Assembly (NCBI GenBank): GCA_046590705.1
Contig: JBKJUK010000337.1
Coordinates: forward strand, 1-27,120
From: JBKJUK01 sp046590705
GTDB taxonomy: Bacteria > Acidobacteriota > Thermoanaerobaculia > Gp7-AA8
Reading direction: 5' to 3'
DNA length: 27,120 nucleotides
Of the stretch, positions 21,182 through 27,120 are shown piece by piece (position 1 is the stretch's first letter; each line of letters starts with the position of its first letter). Below the pieces are notes generated by a model. The model was not told the DNA's origin. It did not search any database and was given only the letters and a program-made list of their open reading frames with translations. The translations under genes were made by a program, and so were the position numbers.

Positions 21182-23217
21182 CGCCACTTCTGGGACGCAC
21201 ATTGATTCTATGTGCGCTGCTTTTCTCGACGGCCGGCTGTGTGATCTCTTTCGCAGCGGGACGAAGCCGCAGCGATTTGCTCGAGCGATGGTCGCGCGCT
21301 TCAGCTTTCGGTTACGCCATTCTCATGATTCTGGCGAATCTGCTGATGATCTACGCGCTGCTCACGCACGACTTCAGCGTGAGCTACGTCGCGCAGGTGG
21401 GATCGCGCAGCCTTCCCGTGTGGGTGAGCATCGTCAGTCTCTGGTCTTCTCTGGAAGGTTCGATTCTATTCTGGGGTCTGGTACTCGGTGGTTACATCGC
21501 CGGTGCGCTCCTGCTGATCCCGCGACGCTTCTCGGAGTACACCACCTACGCAACCGGAGTATGGCTCGCCACTGCTTCATTCTTCAGCTTCCTCATCGCC
21601 GGTCCCGCGCAGCCATTTCTCACGATCGCCAAACCTCTGCTGGACGGACCAGGCCCGAATCCGCTCCTCCAGAACCACATCCTCATGGCCATTCACCCCC
21701 CCTTTCTCTACCTCGGATACGTAGGAATGGTCATCCCCTTCGGACTGGCATCGGCAGCGCTGCTTCGTGGAAAAATCGGTGATGCCTTCGTCGCGCCCCT
21801 GCGTAGTTCGCTGCTTCTTCCCTGGACCTTTCTAACTGTGGCGGTCGTACTCGGCGGCTGGTGGGCCTACGAAGTTCTCGGCTGGGGCGGCTACTGGGCC
21901 TGGGATCCCGTCGAGAATGCCTCACTGTTGCCGTGGCTCACGGCCACAGCGGCGCTGCATTCAGCGATCGTCATGGAGCGCAAACGAATACTGAAAGGTT
22001 GGACGCTGACGCTCATCCTGTCGTCGTTTCTGCTGACCATTCTCGGCACGTTCATGACGCGATCAGGCGTGTTCAATTCGGTGCATTCGTTTACGCAAAG
22101 TTCGATCGGGCCGACCATACTGGTCTTCCTGGCCATCGCTCTGGTCTGGTCGGTGATTCTGCTGGCGCTTCGAATCGATCGGCTCTCGGCGGAAGGTACG
22201 ATCGCGCATCCGGTTTCGCGTGAAGGTGCTTTTCTGGCCAACAATCTGTTTCTGGTCGTGCTCACGTTCACTGTGCTGATCGGAACAATTTTCCCTCTGA
22301 TTGTCGAGGCTGTGAACGGAGTGCAGATGAGTGTAGGGCGGCCCTACTTCGATCGCATGGCCGTGCCGATCGGTGTGGTGCTGCTGTTCCTGATGGGCAT
22401 CGGCCCCGCGCTTCCCTGGGGCAGGCCTTCGCGTACGCAACTGATTCGCGGACTGGTAACGCCGCTCTTTGGTGCGCTGCTTCTACTGTTTCTGGGAATC
22501 GGATTCGGGGTGCGTAATGCCTGGACGCTGCTGACACTCTTCTGCGGCGGTTATACGTTGCAGGTGACGCTGCAGCAGATCTCACTGCCTGCGCGTCGAC
22601 GCATGAACAGCGGGAAGGAGTCGTTCGTCGATGCTCTCGCTGCCTCGAGCATTCAACGCGGTCAGCGACGCTTCGGCGCCTATATCGTGCATGCTGGCGC
22701 GGTGCTTCTGTTCATCGCCATCGCCGTGAGCAGCACCATGGGTACGTCGAAGGAAGTCCAGTTGAAGCGAGGTCAGTCGACCACGCTGGGTCCATACACG
22801 CTGACCCTGCTCGAAGCCGTCGAGCGCGAGGAGCCGCATCGCAAAGCGACCATCGCCCGCATCCGCGTGCAGGACGGCACCCGCGAGCTCGGTGTGATGG
22901 AGCCGCGGATGAACATCTACGAACGTCAGCGCGAACCGATCGGCACGCCCGACGTGAAGAGCCGGTTCACACACGACCTCTATCTATCGCTGATGAACAT
23001 CGATCCGATCGCGCAAACCGCCGGCCTCCACATCATGATCAATCCGATGATCGTCTGGATCTGGATCGCCACTGCACTGATGGGAATCGGCGGCCTGGCC
23101 GCGCTGATCGCGCAGAAGCGAACGGCCGGAAACACTGAGGCGTCCGACACGGAAGACCCGGAAGTCACACCGCTGGTGGCAGACTCGCGAAACGCAGGTC
23201 AGCAGGATCTCGTGTGA
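21178..23217 (+). CDS. ccmF: Cytochrome c heme lyase subunit CcmF
   Basis: Large polytopic inner-membrane component of the heme ligation complex with CcmH and CcmI. The 679-residue protein contains the WWD domain (residues about 225-256: WWAYEVLGWGGYWAWDPVEN, then ASLLPW). Flanking histidines lie in AIHPPFLYLGYVG and ATAALHSAIVMER, and a further conserved His in YIVHAGAVLLF. A periplasmic domain precedes the last helix. It overlaps ccmE by 4 nt. A 190-nt gap to ccmG follows, the only sizeable gap in the operon. Confidence 0.96.
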   Translation: MTPLLGRTLILCALLFSTAGCVISFAAGRSRSDLLERWSRASAFGYAILMILANLLMIYALLTHDFSVSYVAQVGSRSLPVWVSIVSLWSSLEGSILFWGLVLGGYIAGALLLIPRRFSEYTTYATGVWLATASFFSFLIAGPAQPFLTIAKPLLDGPGPNPLLQNHILMAIHPPFLYLGYVGMVIPFGLASAALLRGKIGDAFVAPLRSSLLLPWTFLTVAVVLGGWWAYEVLGWGGYWAWDPVENASLLPWLTATAALHSAIVMERKRILKGWTLTLILSSFLLTILGTFMTRSGVFNSVHSFTQSSIGPTILVFLAIALVWSVILLALRIDRLSAEGTIAHPVSREGAFLANNLFLVVLTFTVLIGTIFPLIVEAVNGVQMSVGRPYFDRMAVPIGVVLLFLMGIGPALPWGRPSRTQLIRGLVTPLFGALLLLFLGIGFGVRNAWTLLTLFCGGYTLQVTLQQISLPARRRMNSGKESFVDALAASSIQRGQRRFGAYIVHAGAVLLFIAIAVSSTMGTSKEVQLKRGQSTTLGPYTLTLLEAVEREEPHRKATIARIRVQDGTRELGVMEPRMNIYERQREPIGTPDVKSRFTHDLYLSLMNIDPIAQTAGLHIMINPMIVWIWIATALMGIGGLAALIAQKRTAGNTEASDTEDPEVTPLVADSRNAGQQDLV

Positions 23218-23407
23218 GCATGCCGCAACGCGCACCCGACCGCAACGTAGGGGCGCGTTGCGCGCGCCCGCTCCCTCGGCCTGTCTATTCAATGCAGGCG
23301 CAGCTCCTCGAGGAGCTCATCGAGAAGGCCCCCCGACTCCGGCCCCCGGCCCCCGGCTCACTGAGAGTGAAAGACGAATCAGCCATCGTCTGCCAGAGAT
23401 CGCCCCG
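23218..23407 (+). other. Palindrome-rich spacer between ccmF and ccmG
   Basis: This 190-nt stretch contains a GGGCGCG-TTGCG-CGCGCCC hairpin (23251-23269), a perfect 16-nt palindrome AGCTCCTCGAGGAGCT (23302-23317) and a G+C-rich tandem GGCCCCC-type run near 23338-23358. A 65-codon frame (23214-23411, GTG start) overlaps both neighbours by four bases. Its Arg/Pro-rich product has no recognisable features, so I do not call it a gene. It may be a repeat insertion in the operon. Confidence 0.5.
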
Positions 23408-23926
23408 ATGAATCGCAAAGCGCTTCTGGCCGGCCTCCTCATCGTGACTCCGCTGGTGCTGCTGCTGGTCATGAGTCTTGGACGTGATCCGCACAAGATC
23501 CGCACACCTCTGGTCGGTCGCGACGCGCCACCGTTTCAGCTGCGTAAAGCGGGCACCGCGGAGTTTCTCAATAGCGCCATGCTTTCCGGTAAGCCGCTGG
23601 TGTTGAACTTCTGGGCCAGCTGGTGCGTGCCCTGTTATAGCGAACATCCCGTACTCATCCAGCACGCACGGGCGCTGCGTCCCGACGTGCAGTTCATCGG
23701 AATTGCCTACGCCGATGAGGAAAAGAATGTGATGAAGTTTCTCGACGAGCAGGGCTCCGAGTATCCGACCCTGCTCGACGAGAACGGCAGTGTGGCCATC
23801 GCCTTCGGGGTCCATGGAGTTCCCGAGACGTTCTTCATCAATCGCAGTGGAAAGATCGTCGCCAAACACGACGGTCCATTGACAGCGGCCGATCTCGCCA
23901 GCAACGTTAAAAAGGCGGTGCAGTAA
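23408..23926 (+). CDS. ccmG: Thiol:disulfide interchange protein CcmG/DsbE
   Basis: Membrane-tethered periplasmic thioredoxin that reduces apocytochrome c cysteines before heme attachment. The 172-residue protein has an N-terminal helix (MNRKALLAGLLIVTPLVLLL), the active site WCVPC (Cys73, Cys76) and the cis-proline loop GVHGVPETFFI, with the acidic ADEEKN and LLDENG regions typical of DsbE. I start at ATG 23408, directly before the membrane anchor. An in-frame start at 23258 would add 50 residues read from palindromic spacer DNA. The TAA overlaps the ccmH ATG by one base. Confidence 0.94.
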   Translation: MNRKALLAGLLIVTPLVLLLVMSLGRDPHKIRTPLVGRDAPPFQLRKAGTAEFLNSAMLSGKPLVLNFWASWCVPCYSEHPVLIQHARALRPDVQFIGIAYADEEKNVMKFLDEQGSEYPTLLDENGSVAIAFGVHGVPETFFINRSGKIVAKHDGPLTAADLASNVKKAVQ

Positions 23927-24453
23927 TGCGAAATGTCGCTGCGATCCTGCTGCTGATGGCAGTCCAGTGCGGCGCGCTGCTGGCAGCAGGCACCGAGCAT
24001 GTCAGCAGGATGGTCGGCAAACCGCAGCAGCCGGAGTTGCGTGGGCCTGCTCTTGAAAACGAGACCGACCGCCTCAGCGCTTTACTTCGATGTCCGGTCT
24101 GTCAGGGACTCTCGATTGGAGACTCGCCGGCCACGATGGCCGTCAACATGAAAGCTGAGACGAAATCGCTGCTCGCCGCAGGGTACAGCCGGGAGCAGGT
24201 GCTGACGTACTTTGAAAAGTCATATGGTGAATTCGTACGCCTCGAGCCACCTCGCAGGGGAGTGAACTGGATTGTCTGGCTGGCGCCACTGGCGGCCTTG
24301 CTGCTCGGCGGAGCCATCGCTTTTCGCACGCTTCGCAATCGCAAGTCAGGAGATCCTCACTCCGAGGTTTCTGATCCTGCACTGCAGCCTTATGTGTCTC
24401 GCGTGAGGCTGCTGGCCTATGGCCGTCGCTCCGAGGATCCCGCTGTTGACTGA
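23926..24453 (+). CDS. ccmH: Cytochrome c-type biogenesis protein CcmH
   Basis: Membrane-anchored periplasmic thiol protein of the heme ligation complex. A signal sequence or helix at the N terminus is followed by the family motif LLRCPVCQGLSIGDSPATMA (redox pair Cys56, Cys59), then YFEKSYGEFVRLEPP and a C-terminal helix (NWIVWLAPLAALLLGGAI). The 175-residue length includes a roughly 35-residue cytosolic tail after the helix. The 3' end overlaps ccmI by 35 nt. Confidence 0.95.
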   Translation: MRNVAAILLLMAVQCGALLAAGTEHVSRMVGKPQQPELRGPALENETDRLSALLRCPVCQGLSIGDSPATMAVNMKAETKSLLAAGYSREQVLTYFEKSYGEFVRLEPPRRGVNWIVWLAPLAALLLGGAIAFRTLRNRKSGDPHSEVSDPALQPYVSRVRLLAYGRRSEDPAVD

Positions 24454-25744
24454 GCCGAACACCACCCAATGGCTTGCGCCGCTGCTCGTCCTGGTCTTTG
24501 GTATGACTCTCGGAGCAGTTTTGCTTCTGGTCACGCGACGCAAGCGGGCCTCGAAAGACGGAGGGCCGGCAAATCTTGACGAAGAGGATCTGCAGGCGCG
24601 CTTGAGTGGTCTGCTGCATCAGCTTCGAGAACTCGGCAGTCCTTCCGCGGACGAGTCTTCCGATCTCCGGGACGAACGCACGCGCCTCGAAGAGGCGGCA
24701 GCGCGAGTACTGCGTGATCTCGACCGGGTAGTGCAACCTGCCAGCTGCACCGCGCCTGCCTCACAGTCCGTAGCAGTCGTCGATTCAGCGGCCGTCGCTG
24801 CCAGGCGCATGATCTGGATCACCACTGCAGGTGTGACGGCGGCAGTGCTTTACGTGCTGCTCATGCAATCGGCCGCACCGCGAGATCCTGACGGAACAGC
24901 CACCGGCAACTTGCCGCCGTCTGCAACATCTCCTGCGGCAGGAGGAGCAGCAGGGGATGACGCTGAGGTCAAGCGCCTCAGCGCGCTGGTTGCAGCCAGT
25001 CCAGCCAATCTGGAGTTGCGCAATGATCTGGCCCGCCGCTTTCTCGAAACGCGGCAGCTGATGAACGTTTTCACCGAAACCCAGTTCGTGCTGGAGCGAC
25101 AGCCGAATAATGTACGCGCGCTCGCCTATCAGTCGCTGGTGAAACTCTCCATGGGGCAAGGGGAGGAGGCGCTGGCCATGCTGCAGCGCGCGCTGCAGGC
25201 CGATCCCAATTCTCTCGATGCCTGGTTGCATATGAGCATCGTGCAACTCGAACTCGGAAATCCGAAAGCGGCAATGAACGCACTCGACGTGGCCGCGCAG
25301 CGGCATCCGAAGCAGGCCGCATTCCTGGCGCAGGTGCGAAGCGCGCTCACCGAACGCCTGTCCGCCGATGCCGGTAAGACCGCTGCTGTCGCCAGTTCGA
25401 AGGGCTCTGAGTTCGCCGGCACACTCGAACTGACCGGCGACTACCAGGGAAAAGCAGGCGCGCTGGTTTTCGTCACCGTGCGTCCCGCCGGTTCCACCTC
25501 GGGACCGCCACTGGCAGCAAAGAGACTCACCGCGACCTCGTTCCCATTGCGCTTCAGCATCACCGGTGCGGACTCCATGCAGGGCGGCGCGCTTCCGCAG
25601 TCAGCACGAGTCGAAGCAAGAATCGACTCCGACGGAAACCCGCTCACCAGAGATCCCGCCGACCCCTCCGGCTTCGTAGATGGAGTGAAGCTAGGAACCG
25701 CCGACCTGAAGATCGTACTGATGAACGCAGAACGCAGAAAATAA
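24419..25744 (+). CDS. ccmI: Cytochrome c biogenesis protein CcmI (TPR domain)
   Basis: Apocytochrome c chaperone of the ligation complex. The 441-residue protein has two membrane helices (about residues 19-39 and 124-142) flanking a charged cytosolic coiled-coil-like segment. A periplasmic TPR region (about 175-295, with RNDLARRFLETRQLMNVFTE and LDAWLHMSIVQLELGNPKAAM) follows. The C-terminal domain (ALVFVTVRPAG, GPPLAAKRLTATSFPLRFSI) resembles that of CycH/CcmI. The start at ATG 24419 lies within ccmH, with GAGG upstream, a longer overlap than elsewhere in the operon. Last gene of the operon, followed by three palindromic repeats. Confidence 0.88.
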   Translation: MAVAPRIPLLTEPNTTQWLAPLLVLVFGMTLGAVLLLVTRRKRASKDGGPANLDEEDLQARLSGLLHQLRELGSPSADESSDLRDERTRLEEAAARVLRDLDRVVQPASCTAPASQSVAVVDSAAVAARRMIWITTAGVTAAVLYVLLMQSAAPRDPDGTATGNLPPSATSPAAGGAAGDDAEVKRLSALVAASPANLELRNDLARRFLETRQLMNVFTETQFVLERQPNNVRALAYQSLVKLSMGQGEEALAMLQRALQADPNSLDAWLHMSIVQLELGNPKAAMNALDVAAQRHPKQAAFLAQVRSALTERLSADAGKTAAVASSKGSEFAGTLELTGDYQGKAGALVFVTVRPAGSTSGPPLAAKRLTATSFPLRFSITGADSMQGGALPQSARVEARIDSDGNPLTRDPADPSGFVDGVKLGTADLKIVLMNAERRK

Positions 25745-25763
25745 GCTGCGCAATCCGGCCAGT

Positions 25764-25945
25764 GTGGAGCACAGGCAATCCTGCCTGTGACGGACTAACA
25801 GAAGAAATGTGCCCCGGAGTTGAATACAAACTCCCCGCAACCGACCGAACCTGTGGAGCACAGGCAATCCTGCCTGTGACGGAGTATCAGGTGATCAAGC
25901 CATGGCATGAAACACCATCACCCCACCACAGGCAGGATTGCCTGT
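25764..25945. repeat. Cluster of three short palindromic repeats
   Basis: Two direct 28-nt copies (25764-25791 and 25853-25880, cores 25771-25788 and 25860-25877) and one inverted core (25928-25945) lie between the convergent stops of ccmI and the DUF502 gene. Spacing is irregular (61 and 47 nt) and the orientation is mixed. They could act as a transcription barrier or mRNA-stabilising hairpins, as REP elements do in enterobacteria (inference). No T-run terminator was seen in this 227-nt gap. Confidence 0.85.
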
Positions 25946-25971
25946 GCCACACGTTCGGTCTCCAAACAAAC

Positions 25972-26526
25972 TCACTCCACCCCGGTAATCTTAGAAATCC
26001 CCCCCGACACAATGAACTTCATCGCCTCCGAACTCTCCATCGTCGTCGCCCGCACACTCGCACGCGGCAAAATCAGCACATTCCCCGCAAAGTTGTACGA
26101 CTGCGGAAAATAAACCGCGCAGTGACCCGGCAGATCCAGGAAGCCAACTTCCTCCCGCGTGATGAATCCCAGCGCACGAATGTGCCCGGTGGCATCGAGA
26201 TCAGCGATCACCGGATGATTGAAGCGTTTCTTCTCGCCGACGAACGCCTCCAGCAGATCTTTCACCGACGAGTACACCAGCTTCACGATGGGAGCTCGGA
26301 TGAACAGTGCTTCTGTGAGATCGAGCAGCTTGCGGATCAGTAGATTCGAGGCCAGAACACCGACCAGAATGATCAGCCCGATGGTCAGCAGAAATCCCGC
26401 ACCAGGAAACGGCGCAGCGATCAGCCGGTCGATCCAGACGAAGATGGCCCGGAACAGGTAGATCGTGACTGCGGCCGGAATTGTGATGATCAGGCCGCGC
26501 AGGAAGTAGCGGAGGAGGAGTCTCAC
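25972..26526 (-). CDS. DUF502 family membrane protein
   Basis: A 184-residue inner-membrane protein of the DUF502 family (related to plant COV/LCV proteins), whose function is unknown. Two N-terminal hydrophobic segments (about 8-33 and 43-63, LLTIGLIILVGVLASNLLI) precede the hallmark stretch RAPIVKLVYSSVKDLLEAF, GEKKRFNHPVIADL and a soluble domain ending SEAMKFIVSGGISK. Translation starts at GTG 26526, with AGGG some way upstream. It converges with the ccm operon and diverges from the small membrane protein ORF. No functional link to its neighbours is visible. Confidence 0.9.
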   Translation of the reverse strand: MRLLLRYFLRGLIITIPAAVTIYLFRAIFVWIDRLIAAPFPGAGFLLTIGLIILVGVLASNLLIRKLLDLTEALFIRAPIVKLVYSSVKDLLEAFVGEKKRFNHPVIADLDATGHIRALGFITREEVGFLDLPGHCAVYFPQSYNFAGNVLILPRASVRATTMESSEAMKFIVSGGISKITGVE

Positions 26527-26598
26527 CGTTTGAGTTTCCCTGAGGAGAGGTTGTCATTGGTCATCCCGAAATGATAGAAGAGCGCGGCGAAACTCGAT

Positions 26599-26895
26599 AT
26601 GGAATTGTCTGAAGCAGTCATACTCATTGTCGTCGCCGCCGCGATCGGTGGCCTCTGCTGGATCTGGATGGTGCGCTCCCGCGCGTCCCAGGGCCGCATG
26701 GAAGCGAATCAGCAGGAGACCAACACTCTTCTGCGCGAGCAGAATGAGCTGCTCCGCAAATTCATCTCCAGACCCTGTCGTCGGTCACTTCCGTTTCATA
26801 GAAACTGCAGTTCTACAGGAAACTCACATGCGATATCTCGTTACTGGCGGCGCCGGCTTCATCGGATCGAACTTCATCCGCTTCCTTTTCAATAA
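26599..26895 (+). CDS. Small membrane protein with coiled-coil tail (possibly frameshifted)
   Basis: The first 54 residues look like a real protein: one transmembrane helix (ILIVVAAAIGGLCWIWMV) then a charged heptad-like segment (EANQQETNTLLREQNELLRK). After that the frame turns into Arg/Ser/Pro-rich sequence and runs 68 nt into the next gene. One extra A at the AAA run at 26758-26760 would instead end the protein at TAG 26799-26801, as RKIHLQTLSSVTSVS, just before the Shine-Dalgarno of the next gene. So the C terminus is doubtful. The function is unknown. It diverges from the DUF502 gene. Confidence 0.5.
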   Translation: MELSEAVILIVVAAAIGGLCWIWMVRSRASQGRMEANQQETNTLLREQNELLRKFISRPCRRSLPFHRNCSSTGNSHAISRYWRRRLHRIELHPLPFQ

Positions 26896-27120
26896 GTACG
26901 GCGCCGACGCCCAGGTGGTCAATCTCGACAAGCTCACCTACGCCGGCATCCGCGAGAACCTGGCCGAGTACGAGGGCAAGCCGAACTACAAGTTCCTGCA
27001 TGGCGACATCGCCGATCCCGCTGCCGTCGCTGAAGCGTATCGCGGAGTCGACGGCAGTGGCGTCGACGTCGTAGTCAACTTCGCAGCGGAGACGCACGTC
27101 GATCGCTCGCTGGTCGAAGC
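26828..27120 (+). CDS. rfbB: dTDP-glucose 4,6-dehydratase, 5' part
   Basis: NAD-dependent short-chain dehydrogenase/reductase that makes dTDP-4-keto-6-deoxyglucose for rhamnose and other deoxysugars. The visible 97 codons show the Rossmann motif VTGGAGFIGSNFIR, the family segment VVNLDKLTYAGIRENL and the conserved NFAAETHVDRSLVE. The start at ATG 26828 follows AGGAAA. The gene runs off the right edge, so the catalytic YxxxK lies outside. This may open a nucleotide-sugar or envelope polysaccharide cluster (inference). Confidence 0.95.
   Translation, partial: MRYLVTGGAGFIGSNFIRFLFNKYGADAQVVNLDKLTYAGIRENLAEYEGKPNYKFLHGDIADPAAVAEAYRGVDGSGVDVVVNFAAETHVDRSLVE

Noticed and set aside
25764..25945. 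Possible CRISPR array from three similar repeats
   Set aside because: Spacing is irregular, one copy is inverted, each unit is itself a palindrome with single copies elsewhere, and no cas gene is present.

Overview
The window is a chromosomal stretch of a G+C-rich, didermic, heterotrophic bacterium. Four things fit Acidobacteriota best: a lipoprotein with HEAT repeats and a cyclophilin domain, an exported tricorn-like protease, a complete System I (Ccm) cytochrome c maturation operon, and many short palindromic intergenic repeats. This placement is inference from gene content, not a database result. The window is mostly ordinary. I see no prophage, transposase, CRISPR array, tRNA or rRNA.

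Positions 1-8343 (+ strand) are the distal spc operon and the alpha operon: rplR (3' part), rpsE, rpmD, rplO, secY, adk, map, infA, rpmJ, rpsM, rpsK, rpsD, rpoA and rplQ, closed by a perfect intrinsic terminator. The genes are tightly packed (overlaps at rpsE/rpmD and adk/map). Four longer gaps carry or may carry RNA structure: a hairpin before rpsE, a possible leader before rpsM, a two-helix, possibly pseudoknotted element before rpsD, and a terminator-like hairpin between rpoA and rplQ. Adk, S4 and L36 all keep their zinc-binding Cys/His sets.

Positions 8344-18435 are an accessory-like region. It holds a flavoprotein with the iodotyrosine deiodinase signature triad, an orphan AbiEii-like nucleotidyltransferase gene (-), a large exported tricorn-like S41 protease (-), and a three-gene minus-strand cluster: HEAT/cyclophilin/thioredoxin-like lipoprotein, D-2-hydroxyacid dehydrogenase, isochorismatase-family hydrolase. 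Two repeat families sit between these genes. One is a short palindrome (core ACAGGCAATCCTGCCTGT and its complement). The other is a roughly 150-bp nested palindrome with ends GTCATTCCGA and TCGGAATGAC.

Positions 18436-25744 (+ strand) are one ccmABCDEFGHI operon, with most genes overlapping by 1-8 nt or more. CcmAB with CcmC, D and E load heme onto the CcmE chaperone. CcmG and CcmH keep apocytochrome cysteines reduced, and CcmF and CcmI carry out ligation. The only real gap is a 190-nt palindrome-rich spacer between ccmF and ccmG. Three more short palindromes separate ccmI from a convergent DUF502 membrane protein gene (-). A small membrane-protein ORF and the 5' end of a dTDP-glucose 4,6-dehydratase gene (cell-envelope sugar synthesis) close the window.
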